DNA of 64,000 nt from Herbidospora mongoliensis. GTDB lineage: Bacteria > Actinomycetota > Actinomycetes > Streptosporangiales > Streptosporangiaceae. A model generated the notes under the pieces. That model worked only from the letters and a program-made list of their open reading frames with translations. It had not been told where the DNA came from and did no database searches. The stretch is from assembly GCF_001570545.1 (NCBI RefSeq), contig NZ_BBXD01000011.1, positions 496,001 through 560,000 of the forward strand, given 5' to 3'. The position numbers and the translations under genes are program-made. Positions 55,142-62,903 of the stretch are shown here, one piece after another (the stretch's first letter is position 1; each line of letters opens with the position of its first letter).

Positions 55142-55435
55142 GTGTCCCACTATGTTCTCGTGGACGACTGCGCATGCGGGCACGACCGGTTCTCGGCGCC
55201 CCGCGACAAGACCGAGGGGCTGATCCTGGCCCGGCACCTCCGGGCCGTCGAACATCTGCTGGAGCCGGTCGAGCGCGACGCCTCGCGGTGGCTCGGCGTT
55301 CTGCGGTGCACGGCCTGCGCCCGCTACTGGGCCGAGGACAGCATGTCGTCAGGGCATGCCGACCTGTTCTTCGTCTATCCGGTCGACACCACCGACCCGC
55401 ACGCCTGGCTGGCGGCGGCGCGACCGGTGCTCTAG
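55142..55435 (+). CDS. Small zinc-ribbon-like protein
   Basis: 97 residues with CACGH near the N-terminus and CTACARYW in the middle, a four-cysteine layout fit for zinc binding. Start GTG 55142 comes three bases after the upstream stop, so it is probably translated by coupling to the sigma-like gene. Its stop codon shares the palindrome CTAG with the stop of the convergent cupin gene. I do not recognise a named family. Confidence 0.7.
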   Translation: MSHYVLVDDCACGHDRFSAPRDKTEGLILARHLRAVEHLLEPVERDASRWLGVLRCTACARYWAEDSMSSGHADLFFVYPVDTTDPHAWLAAARPVL

Positions 55436-55806
55436 GCGATCCACGGCGGCGTGCCGTGGACGGTCCCGTCGGGCAGGATCGCCTTGGCTCCCCCGGCGGC
55501 GGTGACGACGGCGGTGAAGCCCTCCCCCGCGGCGGTGACCTGGCGGGCGGTGCGCGGCGGCATCACCACGGTGTCGCCCCCGGCGACCTCGAAGGTCTCT
55601 CCGCCGAGTTCGACGGTGGCCCCGCCGGTGACGAACGCCCAGATCTGCTCGCTGTCGAAGTCGTGCTTCGGCCCGGCGACGCCCGCAGGGACCTCGACCC
55701 GCCAGAGGGAACGTTCCGCCCCGCCCTGGGTGGGTGAGGCGAAGGTGGTCATGACCCCACCGGGGGTCTCGGAGCGGCGGGCCGCGGCGGCGCGGATGAC
55801 AGTCAT
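55432..55806 (-). CDS. Cupin-domain protein
   Basis: 124 residues, one cupin barrel: VEVPAGVAGPKHDFDSEQIWAFVTGG (motif 1, with the H and E metal ligands) and GGDTVVMPPRTARQVTAAG (motif 2). It may be a small enzyme or a ligand sensor. Divergent from the MarR gene with a perfect inverted repeat between them, so it is probably a MarR target. ATG 55806 has AAGGGA upstream. It converges with and overlaps the zinc-ribbon gene by four bases. Confidence 0.85.
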   Translation of the reverse strand: MTVIRAAAARRSETPGGVMTTFASPTQGGAERSLWRVEVPAGVAGPKHDFDSEQIWAFVTGGATVELGGETFEVAGGDTVVMPPRTARQVTAAGEGFTAVVTAAGGAKAILPDGTVHGTPPWIA

Positions 55807-55821
55807 TTCTGATCCCTTAAG

Positions 55822-55842
55822 ATGGACAATGTCGTTGTCCAT
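55822..55842. promoter_or_regulatory. MarR-type operator between cupin and marR genes
   Basis: A perfect inverted repeat with 8-bp arms, ATGGACAA (55822-55829) and TTGTCCAT (55835-55842), and a 5-base spacer. It sits in the 58 bases between two divergent starts, an ideal place for a MarR dimer to control both. Another half site TTGTCC occurs at 55856-55861. Confidence 0.75.
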
Positions 55843-55864
55843 ATAGTCAATCAGGTTGTCCTTC

Positions 55865-56320
55865 ATGTCAAACGGGTTCGAGCTGCCGCTGCGGCTGCTG
55901 ATGGCGTTCCGCGTGCTCATCGACGCCCTCCACGAGGAACTGGCCGCCCAGGGCCACTCCGACATGCGGCCCATGCACGGCTTCGTCCTGCAGGCCATCG
56001 CCCGGGGCGCCGACTCGGCCGCCGCGCTGGGACGCACGCTGGGCGTGTCGAAACAGGCGGCGGGGAAGACCATCGAGACGCTGGAGGGCCTCGGGTACGT
56101 CACGCGGGTGCCCGATCCGGCCGACTCGCGCCGCAAGACGGTCGTCCTGACCGATTTCGGGGTCGACGCCCTGCGGCGGTCGGCCGAGGTGTTCGACGAA
56201 CTACGGAGCCGCTGGGCCCGCGAACTCGGGGCGGAGCGGCTCGACGACCTGGAGGAATCCCTGCGACAGATGACGCCGGGCGATCTGTTCCGCCTCGACG
56301 TGCCCGGGTGGTTCGGCTAG
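55865..56320 (+). CDS. MarR-family transcriptional regulator
   Basis: 151 residues with a winged-helix domain (FVLQAIARGADSAAALGRTLGVSKQAAGKTIETLEGLGYVTR, DSRRKTVVLTDFG) flanked by dimerisation helices. ATG 55865 (MSNGFELP) was chosen over an upstream TTG. It probably represses itself and the divergent cupin gene through the operator between them; the inducing ligand is unknown. Confidence 0.92.
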   Translation: MSNGFELPLRLLMAFRVLIDALHEELAAQGHSDMRPMHGFVLQAIARGADSAAALGRTLGVSKQAAGKTIETLEGLGYVTRVPDPADSRRKTVVLTDFGVDALRRSAEVFDELRSRWARELGAERLDDLEESLRQMTPGDLFRLDVPGWFG

Positions 56321-56374
56321 CTTGCCCGCAGGCGGCGGATCTCGGCGATCAGACGCGGGATACGGCGCCGCGCC

Positions 56375-56968
56375 TCACAGGTATTCACGCAGGCCCTCCT
56401 GACCGAAGCCGGGCACCGACTTCTCCTCGATGACCAGGCGCCGGTCGCGGGGGCCGACGGGGGCATAGCGCCGGAAGCTGCCGCTTTCCATGCCCGGGAA
56501 GTCGAAGACCCGCTGCCAGGCCGGGTTGCGGACCGAGGTGGCCTGCTCGTGGGACTCGGCGTCGGTCCAGCCGGCCAGGTTGAGCATGCGGGTGCCGTCG
56601 AGGCTGGTGTGGAAGCGGCCCGAGATGCCGCCGGGGTGGGGCTCCTCCCCCGCCATGACCTCGAAGACGGTGTCGATCCAGCGGCGCAGGCGTTCGTGGT
56701 CGGGGGCGTCGAACTCCGCCTCGACCGCGACCACGCAGCCGGGCGTGCGGCCGTCGTCCCCGTCCCGGTAGAGGTGGTAGCCCGTCGGGGTCGCGCCGGT
56801 GAGGCCGGTCAGGAAGGCGCTGCCGTCGGTGGTCCATCGGCTGTAGGTCAGGACGGTGGTGGCGTCGAGGCTCTCGTACACCTCGAAGGACACGAGGCCC
56901 TCGGGCCACGGGACGGGAGCCCAGCCGTCGGCCGCGTTGGACTCGGTCGTGAAGAAGAGGTCGGGCAA
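56375..56968 (-). CDS. Antibiotic biosynthesis monooxygenase (ABM)-domain protein
   Basis: 197 residues containing two ferredoxin-like ABM repeats (YESLDATTVLTYSRWTTDGSAFLTG; HTSLDGTRMLNLAGWTDAESHEQA), the dimeric barrel half-fold of small cofactor-free oxygenases or haem-degrading enzymes. Start is probably TTG 56968, with CAGGAG six bases upstream; a TTG at 57022 would overlap the lipoprotein gene upstream. It could act on a polyketide-type or quinone substrate; nothing in the neighbourhood decides this. Confidence 0.8.
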   Translation of the reverse strand: MPDLFFTTESNAADGWAPVPWPEGLVSFEVYESLDATTVLTYSRWTTDGSAFLTGLTGATPTGYHLYRDGDDGRTPGCVVAVEAEFDAPDHERLRRWIDTVFEVMAGEEPHPGGISGRFHTSLDGTRMLNLAGWTDAESHEQATSVRNPAWQRVFDFPGMESGSFRRYAPVGPRDRRLVIEEKSVPGFGQEGLREYL

Positions 56969-57002
56969 CGTGAACTCCTGAGGATGAGCCGGGCGGTCGT
57001 TC

Positions 57003-57827
57003 TCATCCTGGAACTTGAACAAAGGTTGAGGTCAACCCGGATCCCGTGGCCCGCTTGACCACGCGCCCGGTGAAATCGACCACGACGCGATTGCCCAGCG
57101 GGGCGTGCAGCGTCAGCGTGGCCCTTCTCAACGGGACCGACACGCGCTGGTCGCAGTCGCCCGTGTCGGTGCTCGACACCTTCAGCCCGATTTGGACGAA
57201 TGACGGGAACTCGACCACCGTCGGGGTGATCTGCGGGGCCGGCATCCCCGGGCACGGCATGCCCCAGCTGACGGTGAAGGTCGCCGACATCGTCCGACCG
57301 TCGATGGACAGGTCACTGACGAGGCTGGACGGGATCATCGAGCCCAGCCGCCAGAAATAGCCCGCCGTGAGGGCGGGCCACGTCAGCGTGCCGCCGTCGG
57401 CCAGCCGGAACTCCCAGGCCGGAAGGTCGATCGAGCCCCGGTCGGTGGTGAAGGCCGATTCGGTCAGTTCGGTCGCCGTGACGCGGACCTCGGGCTGGCC
57501 GGCCGTGACCTGGGATCGGATGGCGGACAGGGCGTCCCGGGGGCTGGTGAGGGTGACGTACCGGGACACGCCCTGAACGGTGAGCTGCCTCGACGGCGGG
57601 ACGGCCGCGGGCAGCGAGAGGGGAGCGGGAACGCGGCCCCGGGCCGCCTCGTCGGTGAGCGGGAGCGGATCCAGGACGATCAGGGGCCGGTCGAGCGCGG
57701 AGGTGACCGGGAAGTCGCGCCACAGGTCGGCCACTTTCGGGCCGGGCGCCTTCGGCGGGGCCTTCGGGTCGGGGGTACAGGCGACGACGGCGAGGACGAC
57801 GGCCAGGAGCGTGAGGAACCTGCGCAT
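57003..57827 (-). CDS. Secreted lipoprotein, unknown function
   Basis: 274 residues. MRRFLTLLAVVLAVVACTPD is a lipoprotein signal with lipobox VVAC. The mature protein has a Pro/Lys-rich linker and a beta-rich domain (RYVTLTSPRDALSAI, GTLTWPALTAGYFWRL, SATFTVSWGMPCPGMPAP) with two further cysteines (MPCPG and TGDCDQ). ATG 57827 has GGGAGG four bases upstream. I do not recognise a family. It sits 34 bases ahead of the ABM gene. Confidence 0.75.
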   Translation of the reverse strand: MRRFLTLLAVVLAVVACTPDPKAPPKAPGPKVADLWRDFPVTSALDRPLIVLDPLPLTDEAARGRVPAPLSLPAAVPPSRQLTVQGVSRYVTLTSPRDALSAIRSQVTAGQPEVRVTATELTESAFTTDRGSIDLPAWEFRLADGGTLTWPALTAGYFWRLGSMIPSSLVSDLSIDGRTMSATFTVSWGMPCPGMPAPQITPTVVEFPSFVQIGLKVSSTDTGDCDQRVSVPLRRATLTLHAPLGNRVVVDFTGRVVKRATGSGLTSTFVQVPG

Positions 57828-57978
57828 GACGCCTCCCGTTTCGGGATCCCAACCGAAGAGACGGATTCCGGGCACCTGGGGTTCGGAGCCATGGGCTTAC
57901 ACCAACCTGGAGTTCCACCATAGAGCCCATCGGACCGTTCCAGAACCCGCGAACGCCCGTGGACGGACGGCTTGCCGA

Positions 57979-59154
57979 TCATCCAGCCTGGATGCGCAGG
58001 GGCATGGTGCCGTGGTGGAGGCGGAAGCCGTCGAGGTCGTCGGGGTGGACGGCGAGGGTCAGGCCGCTCAGTTCGCGGGCTATGCGGTCGAGCATGATGC
58101 GGGCCTCGAGGCGGCCCAGAGAGGCGCCGAGGCAGAAGTGGGTGCCGTGGCCGAAGGCTATGTTGCGGTGGACGTCGGGGCGGTGGATGTCGAACGTGTC
58201 CGGATTCGTGAAGATCGCGGGGTCGCGGTTCGCGCCCCACAGCGACAGGGCGACGCGTTCGAAGGCGGGGATGGGGCCGCCGGCGAGGTCGAGGGCGCGG
58301 AAGGTGAAGCGTGGGGGGACGATCTCGACCGGGCCGCGGAAGCGGAGGGTCTCCTCGACGGCGACACCGGCCAGGGACGGGTCGTCGCGGAGGTCCCGCC
58401 ACTGGTCGGGGTGGGTGAGCAGGAGGCGGATGCCGTTGACGATGACGTCCACGGTGGTCTCCTGACCGGCGATGAGCAGGAGCTGCACCATCGCGACGAG
58501 TTCGTCGCGGTCCAGGGCGTCGCCCTGCGCTTCGAGGGCGACGAGCTCGGAGAGCAGGTCGTCGGCCGGGGCCGTTCTGCGGCGGGCGGCCAGCTCGTCG
58601 ATGTACTTCGCGAACGCCAGTGTGGCCGTGCCGTCGTGGTCGGAGGCCGAGACGATGGTCGCCGACCAGGCGCGGAACTGGGGGCGGTCCTCGTCGGGGA
58701 CGCCGACGAGCTGGGCGATGACGTTGACGGGCAGCGGGTCGGCCAGGTCGGCCACTCCGTCGAAGGTGCCCAGTTCCAGGGCGCGGGCGACCAGGTCGTC
58801 GGCGACGCCCGCGATCCACGGTTCGAGGCGGGCGACCATGCGGGCGGTGAACGCCTTGCTGACCAGGCCGCGCAGGCGGGTGTGGTCGGGCGGGTCGAGG
58901 GAGATGAGCTGGCGGGACGCGATGCGCTCGGCCTCGCTGTGAGGGCAGGCTCGCCCGGGAAGCTGGTGGCCGATGTCGGGGTGCTGGAGGCCTTCGAGGA
59001 CGTCGGCGTGGCCGGCCACGACCCAGAAGCGGTTGCCCGCCGGGTCGATCTGGGGGACGGGACGGCCGGCGGCCCGCACGCGTACGTAGAACGCGTGCGG
59101 GTCGCGGCGGGTGTCGGGCTCCCAGAGCTCCGAGAGCCCGAACTCGGTTGTCAT
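57979..59154 (-). CDS. Cytochrome P450
   Basis: 391-residue bacterial class I P450, soluble. The haem-thiolate loop FGHGTHFCLGASLGRLEA, I-helix LLIAGQETTVD with the oxygen-activating Thr, and K-helix EETLRFRG (ExxR) are all visible. N-terminal substrate-recognition regions are normal. It likely oxidises a small hydrophobic molecule; electron partners are not encoded nearby. ATG 59154 lies four bases after the GH127 stop, so it is probably cotranscribed with that secreted glycosidase, an unusual pairing. Confidence 0.94.
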   Translation of the reverse strand: MTTEFGLSELWEPDTRRDPHAFYVRVRAAGRPVPQIDPAGNRFWVVAGHADVLEGLQHPDIGHQLPGRACPHSEAERIASRQLISLDPPDHTRLRGLVSKAFTARMVARLEPWIAGVADDLVARALELGTFDGVADLADPLPVNVIAQLVGVPDEDRPQFRAWSATIVSASDHDGTATLAFAKYIDELAARRRTAPADDLLSELVALEAQGDALDRDELVAMVQLLLIAGQETTVDVIVNGIRLLLTHPDQWRDLRDDPSLAGVAVEETLRFRGPVEIVPPRFTFRALDLAGGPIPAFERVALSLWGANRDPAIFTNPDTFDIHRPDVHRNIAFGHGTHFCLGASLGRLEARIMLDRIARELSGLTLAVHPDDLDGFRLHHGTMPLRIQAG

Positions 59155-59158
59155 GTGA

Positions 59159-62100
59159 TCAGCTGGCCGCGTACGGCTTGACGATCTCGGTCGTGACCTG
59201 GTCACCGTCGACCGTGCCGGTGACGGTCACGGTGACCTCGCCCGCGGGGAACTGGGCGGCACGGACCGCGAACTGCTGGAAGGCGGACTTGCCGGGGGCG
59301 ACGCCGATGAAGGCCTTCCTGCCGTAGGCGGTCTCGATCACGACGTCCACAGGAGCGTCGTGGTCGTTCACTACGCGGACGGCCAGGTAGGCCGAACCGG
59401 CGATGGTGCGGGACTCCGGGGTGACCGTGACCGGGATCTCCGCCTCGGGCGAGAGTTCGGCCCGCGCGTTGTCGGCGGCCGCCACGATCGCGGCCTTCTG
59501 CTCGGCGGTCAGGGTGCCCGCCGCCACGAACGCGTCGGCCGTGGAGCCGACCTTGGCCATGAACGCGGCGTGGGTGGCGAACGGCGCGTTGTCCCAGAGC
59601 AGGTCAAGGAACGTCGGGCCGTCCGTGCCGGGCTGGACGATGCCGGTGACCGGCACGTCGTAGTTCGGCAGGGCGTCGTTGCGCTTCACGTTGGGCACGC
59701 CCGAGTCGACGCCACCGAAGACGATCTTCGGCTCGACCCGGCGGAAGTACGCCGAGTGGGCCTGGGTGTCTCCGACGTACCACGGGCGCAGGTTGAAGCC
59801 GCTCGTGGTGAACAGCGGGTCGCCCGCCGCGTTCACGCCGGCCGCCGTGACGGCCGCCCGGGAGTAGTCGCCGTCCCGCTTGAGGTGGCGGTAGAGCGTC
59901 AGCTCACGGTAGGCGCCGCCGCCGGGGTTGCCGAGGATCGGCATGAGCAGCGGGCCCCACATGATCGACTGGGTGTCGGGCCGGTCGATGGCGCGCTCGA
60001 TGTGGATGCTGAACGGGAAGGCGATGTCGATGGTGTCGCCGTTGCTCCAGTTCCGGCTCAGGGTCACGTACGTGCCCGGGACCGGCGTCGTCAGGAGCTG
60101 GGTCACACCGTTGATCTTCACGGTGTAACCGTTCACGGCCCACTTCGGCACGCGCAGCTTGATGTCGAGCTGGCCGCTTCCGGTGACGGTCAGCTTGGTG
60201 CTCGCCTGGCGCGGGAAGCTCGTCTCCTGGGTCAGGGTGAAGTTCTTCTCGGTCCAGTTCACGGTCGACGGGACGAACAGGTTGACCCACAGGGCCGAGC
60301 CGTCGGCCGACTTGAAGTAGGCGGCCTCCTGGTACTTGGTGTGGATCTCCAGGCCGGTGCCGCCGCAGCAGGTGCCGGTGTTGCCGTACGACTTGCCCGC
60401 GCCCGGCGTCAGCGGCTGGAAGTAGGTCACCTGCGGGTTGCTCACCGACGTCGAGTCGGCCCGCGAGCCGGCGAGCTGGTTGAACAGGGCCCGCTCGTAG
60501 TAGTCCATGTAGGCCGGGTCCTGCGTGTGGAAGAACAGGTTCCTGGCCAGCTTGGACACGTTGTAGATCGAGCACGTCTCCGCGCCGCCCTGGGCGATCG
60601 CGTTGGCGATGTTGTCCCGGTTCTGGAACATCTCGATGTTGTTGTTGGAGCCGGGGTAGTTGCCGCCGAGGCCGCCGTGGGTGAACATGCGGTGCGGGAC
60701 CAGCATGCCGAAGAAGTTCTTCGCGGCCTTGAGGTAGTCGTCCCCACCGCCCTGCTCGAAGATCCGCATGTAGCCGGAGAAGCCGGGCACGTGCTGGTTG
60801 ACGTGCAGGCGGGCCGGGCGCCTGCGGCCGTAGGCGGTCGGGTTGGTCACCGTCAGGATGTCGCGGTTCTCGACCGTCGCGCCGAAGAGCGACTCACGGT
60901 TGTCGAAGAGCTTGGCGGTCTCGAGATGCTTGGGGTCGCCGGTCAGCGCGTGGATCTCGGCGAACACCTCGTTGACGCCGCCGAGCTCGCCGGCGATGTA
61001 GGTGTCCCACATCAGATTGAGGTTGTCGCGGGTGATCGGGCCCGCGTAGTTGGCGTGGTTCTTGTCGCCGGTGGTCAGGGCGTTGTGCGCCCAGTCGGCC
61101 ATCTTGACGACGATCTCACGTGCCTTCGTGTTCCCGGTCAGGGTGTACGCGTCCAGCAGGCCACGAATGATCTTGTGCTGGGTGTACCAGGGCGCCCACA
61201 CGTTCGTGGCGGCGTTGCCGCCGTACTGGGCGTAGCGCGGCGGGCCGACGCGGATGACGGCGTCCTCCGGGATGGCGCCGAGGTAGCCGGCGTAGACGGG
61301 CTTCCAGAGCTGACCGCCGGACTGCGGGATGGCGACGATGCCGGCGGGGCGGTTGTTGGGCGAGGAGTCGACCGCGGACGCGCCGTCGGTCTCGTCGAAC
61401 TTGTACCAGGCGATGTTGCCGCCGCCGGTGGTGCCCGCGGCGGAGGTCTGCAGCGAGGTGATCTCTTCGGGGGTGAGGGCCCGGTCGAAGATGTGGAACT
61501 CGTCGATGCTCGCGTTGAGCATCGCGTCGCCGTAGGCCGACCGGCCGATCCAGACGTTGCCCGGGACGCCGAGGTTGGTCGGGTTGAGCGTCATGTTGGT
61601 GTTCGTACCGGCGACGACGCCGTTGACGTACAGCGTGCCGACGGCGCCGGAGAGGGAGACGGCCAGGTGGACCCACTGCCCGGTCGGGATCGCGGTGGTG
61701 CCGTTGATCTGCTGCTCACCGCCGGTGCCGGTGGTGGTGATGGCGAACCGGGGCGCGTTCCCGGTCGCGCCGGAACGGGCGGTGAGGAACATGTTGACCG
61801 CGGTGCTCTGGCCGAAGTCGAAGACCCGGCTCCAGCTCTGTGCCGCGGCGAGGTGGACCCAGGTCGCGATCGTGAAGTTGGTGAGCTGGGACACCGCCTC
61901 CTGGGGCAGCTTGATGTGCTCGGCGTTGCTGCCGCCGTTGAGCTTCAGGGCGTTGCCGAACTTCCCGGCCACCCGGCCGATGGGCAGCGCCTCGGGCTCG
62001 GTGGGCCCGCCGGTGCCGGTCATGCGGGCGGTGATGGCGTCCTGGCAGGCGCCGAGCTCGGTGACCATCCAGTCGAGCTTGGTCTTGTACGACGCCTCAC

Positions 62101-62527
62101 CCTGGTCGGCATAGGCCTGGGCCAAAGCGCTCATGTAGTGACCGGCCCAGTGGCCGCTCAGCAGCCCCCCGTCCTCCCAGCCGCCGGGCGCCGTCACACC
62201 CGCGGGGTTCGGCCGGCCGGCCTGGTTGTTGAACAGGAACAGGAAGCGGCGCTCGTCGAACGCCCCCAGGAACGCCTTCATCCGGTCGCGCTTCTCCTGC
62301 AGCAGACCGGCGTTCAGGGTGATCTGGTGCAGCCAGAACGGCCTGACCGCGGTGTTGCTACCGGCACCGACATACGGGATTCCGGCCAAGGACTCGGTGA
62401 CGTTCGCGGTCGCGGCCTCGGCCACCCCCGTCTGAACACCGTTGGCCGTCGCGGCTAACGCCACTCCGATGGCCGACGTCCGCACGAAATTGCGGCGGCT
62501 CATTCCTGACTTCTCGGATGCCGTCAT
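59159..62527 (-). CDS. GH127 beta-L-arabinofuranosidase (DUF1680) with Tat signal and inserted LamG-like domain
   Basis: 1122 residues, exported. A twin-arginine signal (MSRRNFVRTSAIGVALAATANG) starts near residue 9. The catalytic (alpha/alpha)6 domain is split: its first part (~60-165) is followed by a LamG/concanavalin-like insertion (~180-400, FTIATWVHLAAAQSWSR, WVHLAVSLSGAVGTLYVNG) before it continues. Glu and the zinc cysteines of GH127 appear in GGAETCSIYNV and GTCCGGTGLE. A C-terminal Ig-like region ends the protein. It should release L-arabinofuranosyl residues from plant polymers. ATG 62527 has GAAGGGAAGG upstream. Confidence 0.93.
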   Translation of the reverse strand: MTASEKSGMSRRNFVRTSAIGVALAATANGVQTGVAEAATANVTESLAGIPYVGAGSNTAVRPFWLHQITLNAGLLQEKRDRMKAFLGAFDERRFLFLFNNQAGRPNPAGVTAPGGWEDGGLLSGHWAGHYMSALAQAYADQGEASYKTKLDWMVTELGACQDAITARMTGTGGPTEPEALPIGRVAGKFGNALKLNGGSNAEHIKLPQEAVSQLTNFTIATWVHLAAAQSWSRVFDFGQSTAVNMFLTARSGATGNAPRFAITTTGTGGEQQINGTTAIPTGQWVHLAVSLSGAVGTLYVNGVVAGTNTNMTLNPTNLGVPGNVWIGRSAYGDAMLNASIDEFHIFDRALTPEEITSLQTSAAGTTGGGNIAWYKFDETDGASAVDSSPNNRPAGIVAIPQSGGQLWKPVYAGYLGAIPEDAVIRVGPPRYAQYGGNAATNVWAPWYTQHKIIRGLLDAYTLTGNTKAREIVVKMADWAHNALTTGDKNHANYAGPITRDNLNLMWDTYIAGELGGVNEVFAEIHALTGDPKHLETAKLFDNRESLFGATVENRDILTVTNPTAYGRRRPARLHVNQHVPGFSGYMRIFEQGGGDDYLKAAKNFFGMLVPHRMFTHGGLGGNYPGSNNNIEMFQNRDNIANAIAQGGAETCSIYNVSKLARNLFFHTQDPAYMDYYERALFNQLAGSRADSTSVSNPQVTYFQPLTPGAGKSYGNTGTCCGGTGLEIHTKYQEAAYFKSADGSALWVNLFVPSTVNWTEKNFTLTQETSFPRQASTKLTVTGSGQLDIKLRVPKWAVNGYTVKINGVTQLLTTPVPGTYVTLSRNWSNGDTIDIAFPFSIHIERAIDRPDTQSIMWGPLLMPILGNPGGGAYRELTLYRHLKRDGDYSRAAVTAAGVNAAGDPLFTTSGFNLRPWYVGDTQAHSAYFRRVEPKIVFGGVDSGVPNVKRNDALPNYDVPVTGIVQPGTDGPTFLDLLWDNAPFATHAAFMAKVGSTADAFVAAGTLTAEQKAAIVAAADNARAELSPEAEIPVTVTPESRTIAGSAYLAVRVVNDHDAPVDVVIETAYGRKAFIGVAPGKSAFQQFAVRAAQFPAGEVTVTVTGTVDGDQVTTEIVKPYAAS

Positions 62528-62584
62528 GGCCTTCCCTTCACTTGCACGCTTGGCCCTCGTATGAACACGTGATCGCGCCAGAAA

Positions 62585-62598
62585 TGTTAGCGTTAACA
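62585..62598. promoter_or_regulatory. LacI-type operator, proximal
   Basis: TGTTA-GCGT-TAACA, a palindrome with a central GCGT, 58 bases upstream of the GH127 start. It closely resembles the TGTTAGCGCTAACA operators of actinobacterial LacI-family sugar regulators that control arabinan/xylan genes. No LacI gene is in the window. Confidence 0.65.
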
Positions 62599-62763
62599 AA
62601 TTCAGTACCCGCCCCACCCGATCCGCACGCAACGGCGGAGCGGCGAACCGCACCGTCGACAAACAGGCTCCGGGCAGGGCAAGTACTGCGGCGTCACGGT
62701 ATCCGGGCTCTCAGGACCTGGAGGCGCGTGAAGCCGCTCACTTGAGGGGACATCTGATGGAAT

Positions 62764-62777
62764 TGTTAGCGTTCACA
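62764..62777. promoter_or_regulatory. LacI-type operator, distal
   Basis: TGTTA-GCGT-TCACA repeats the proximal operator with one changed base in the right arm, 179 bases further upstream and in the same orientation. A pair of operators flanking a promoter region fits repression by looping. Confidence 0.5.
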
Positions 62778-62903
62778 CGATGAACACACCAGGGCACGCC
62801 ATCCAACCGTTACTGATACGTTACGAACACATTGCGACGTGGCCATAACGGGACACCTTTTTAGGGATGAGGGCGGCGTCCGAAACGGCCGTCGACCGGC
62901 GGC

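Larger units (their letters stand above)
62528..62903. other. 376-base intergenic region with two LacI-type operators
   Basis: No gene is supported here. It lies upstream of the GH127 gene and downstream of the MFS gene, both on the minus strand. The notable content is two copies of a TGTTA-GCGT-TAACA-like operator, listed separately. I saw no convincing terminator or RNA element in the rest. Confidence 0.6.

Noticed and set aside
59360-62458. 1032-codon plus-strand open frame opposite GH127
   Set aside because: Antisense shadow of the glycosidase, with no domain signature.
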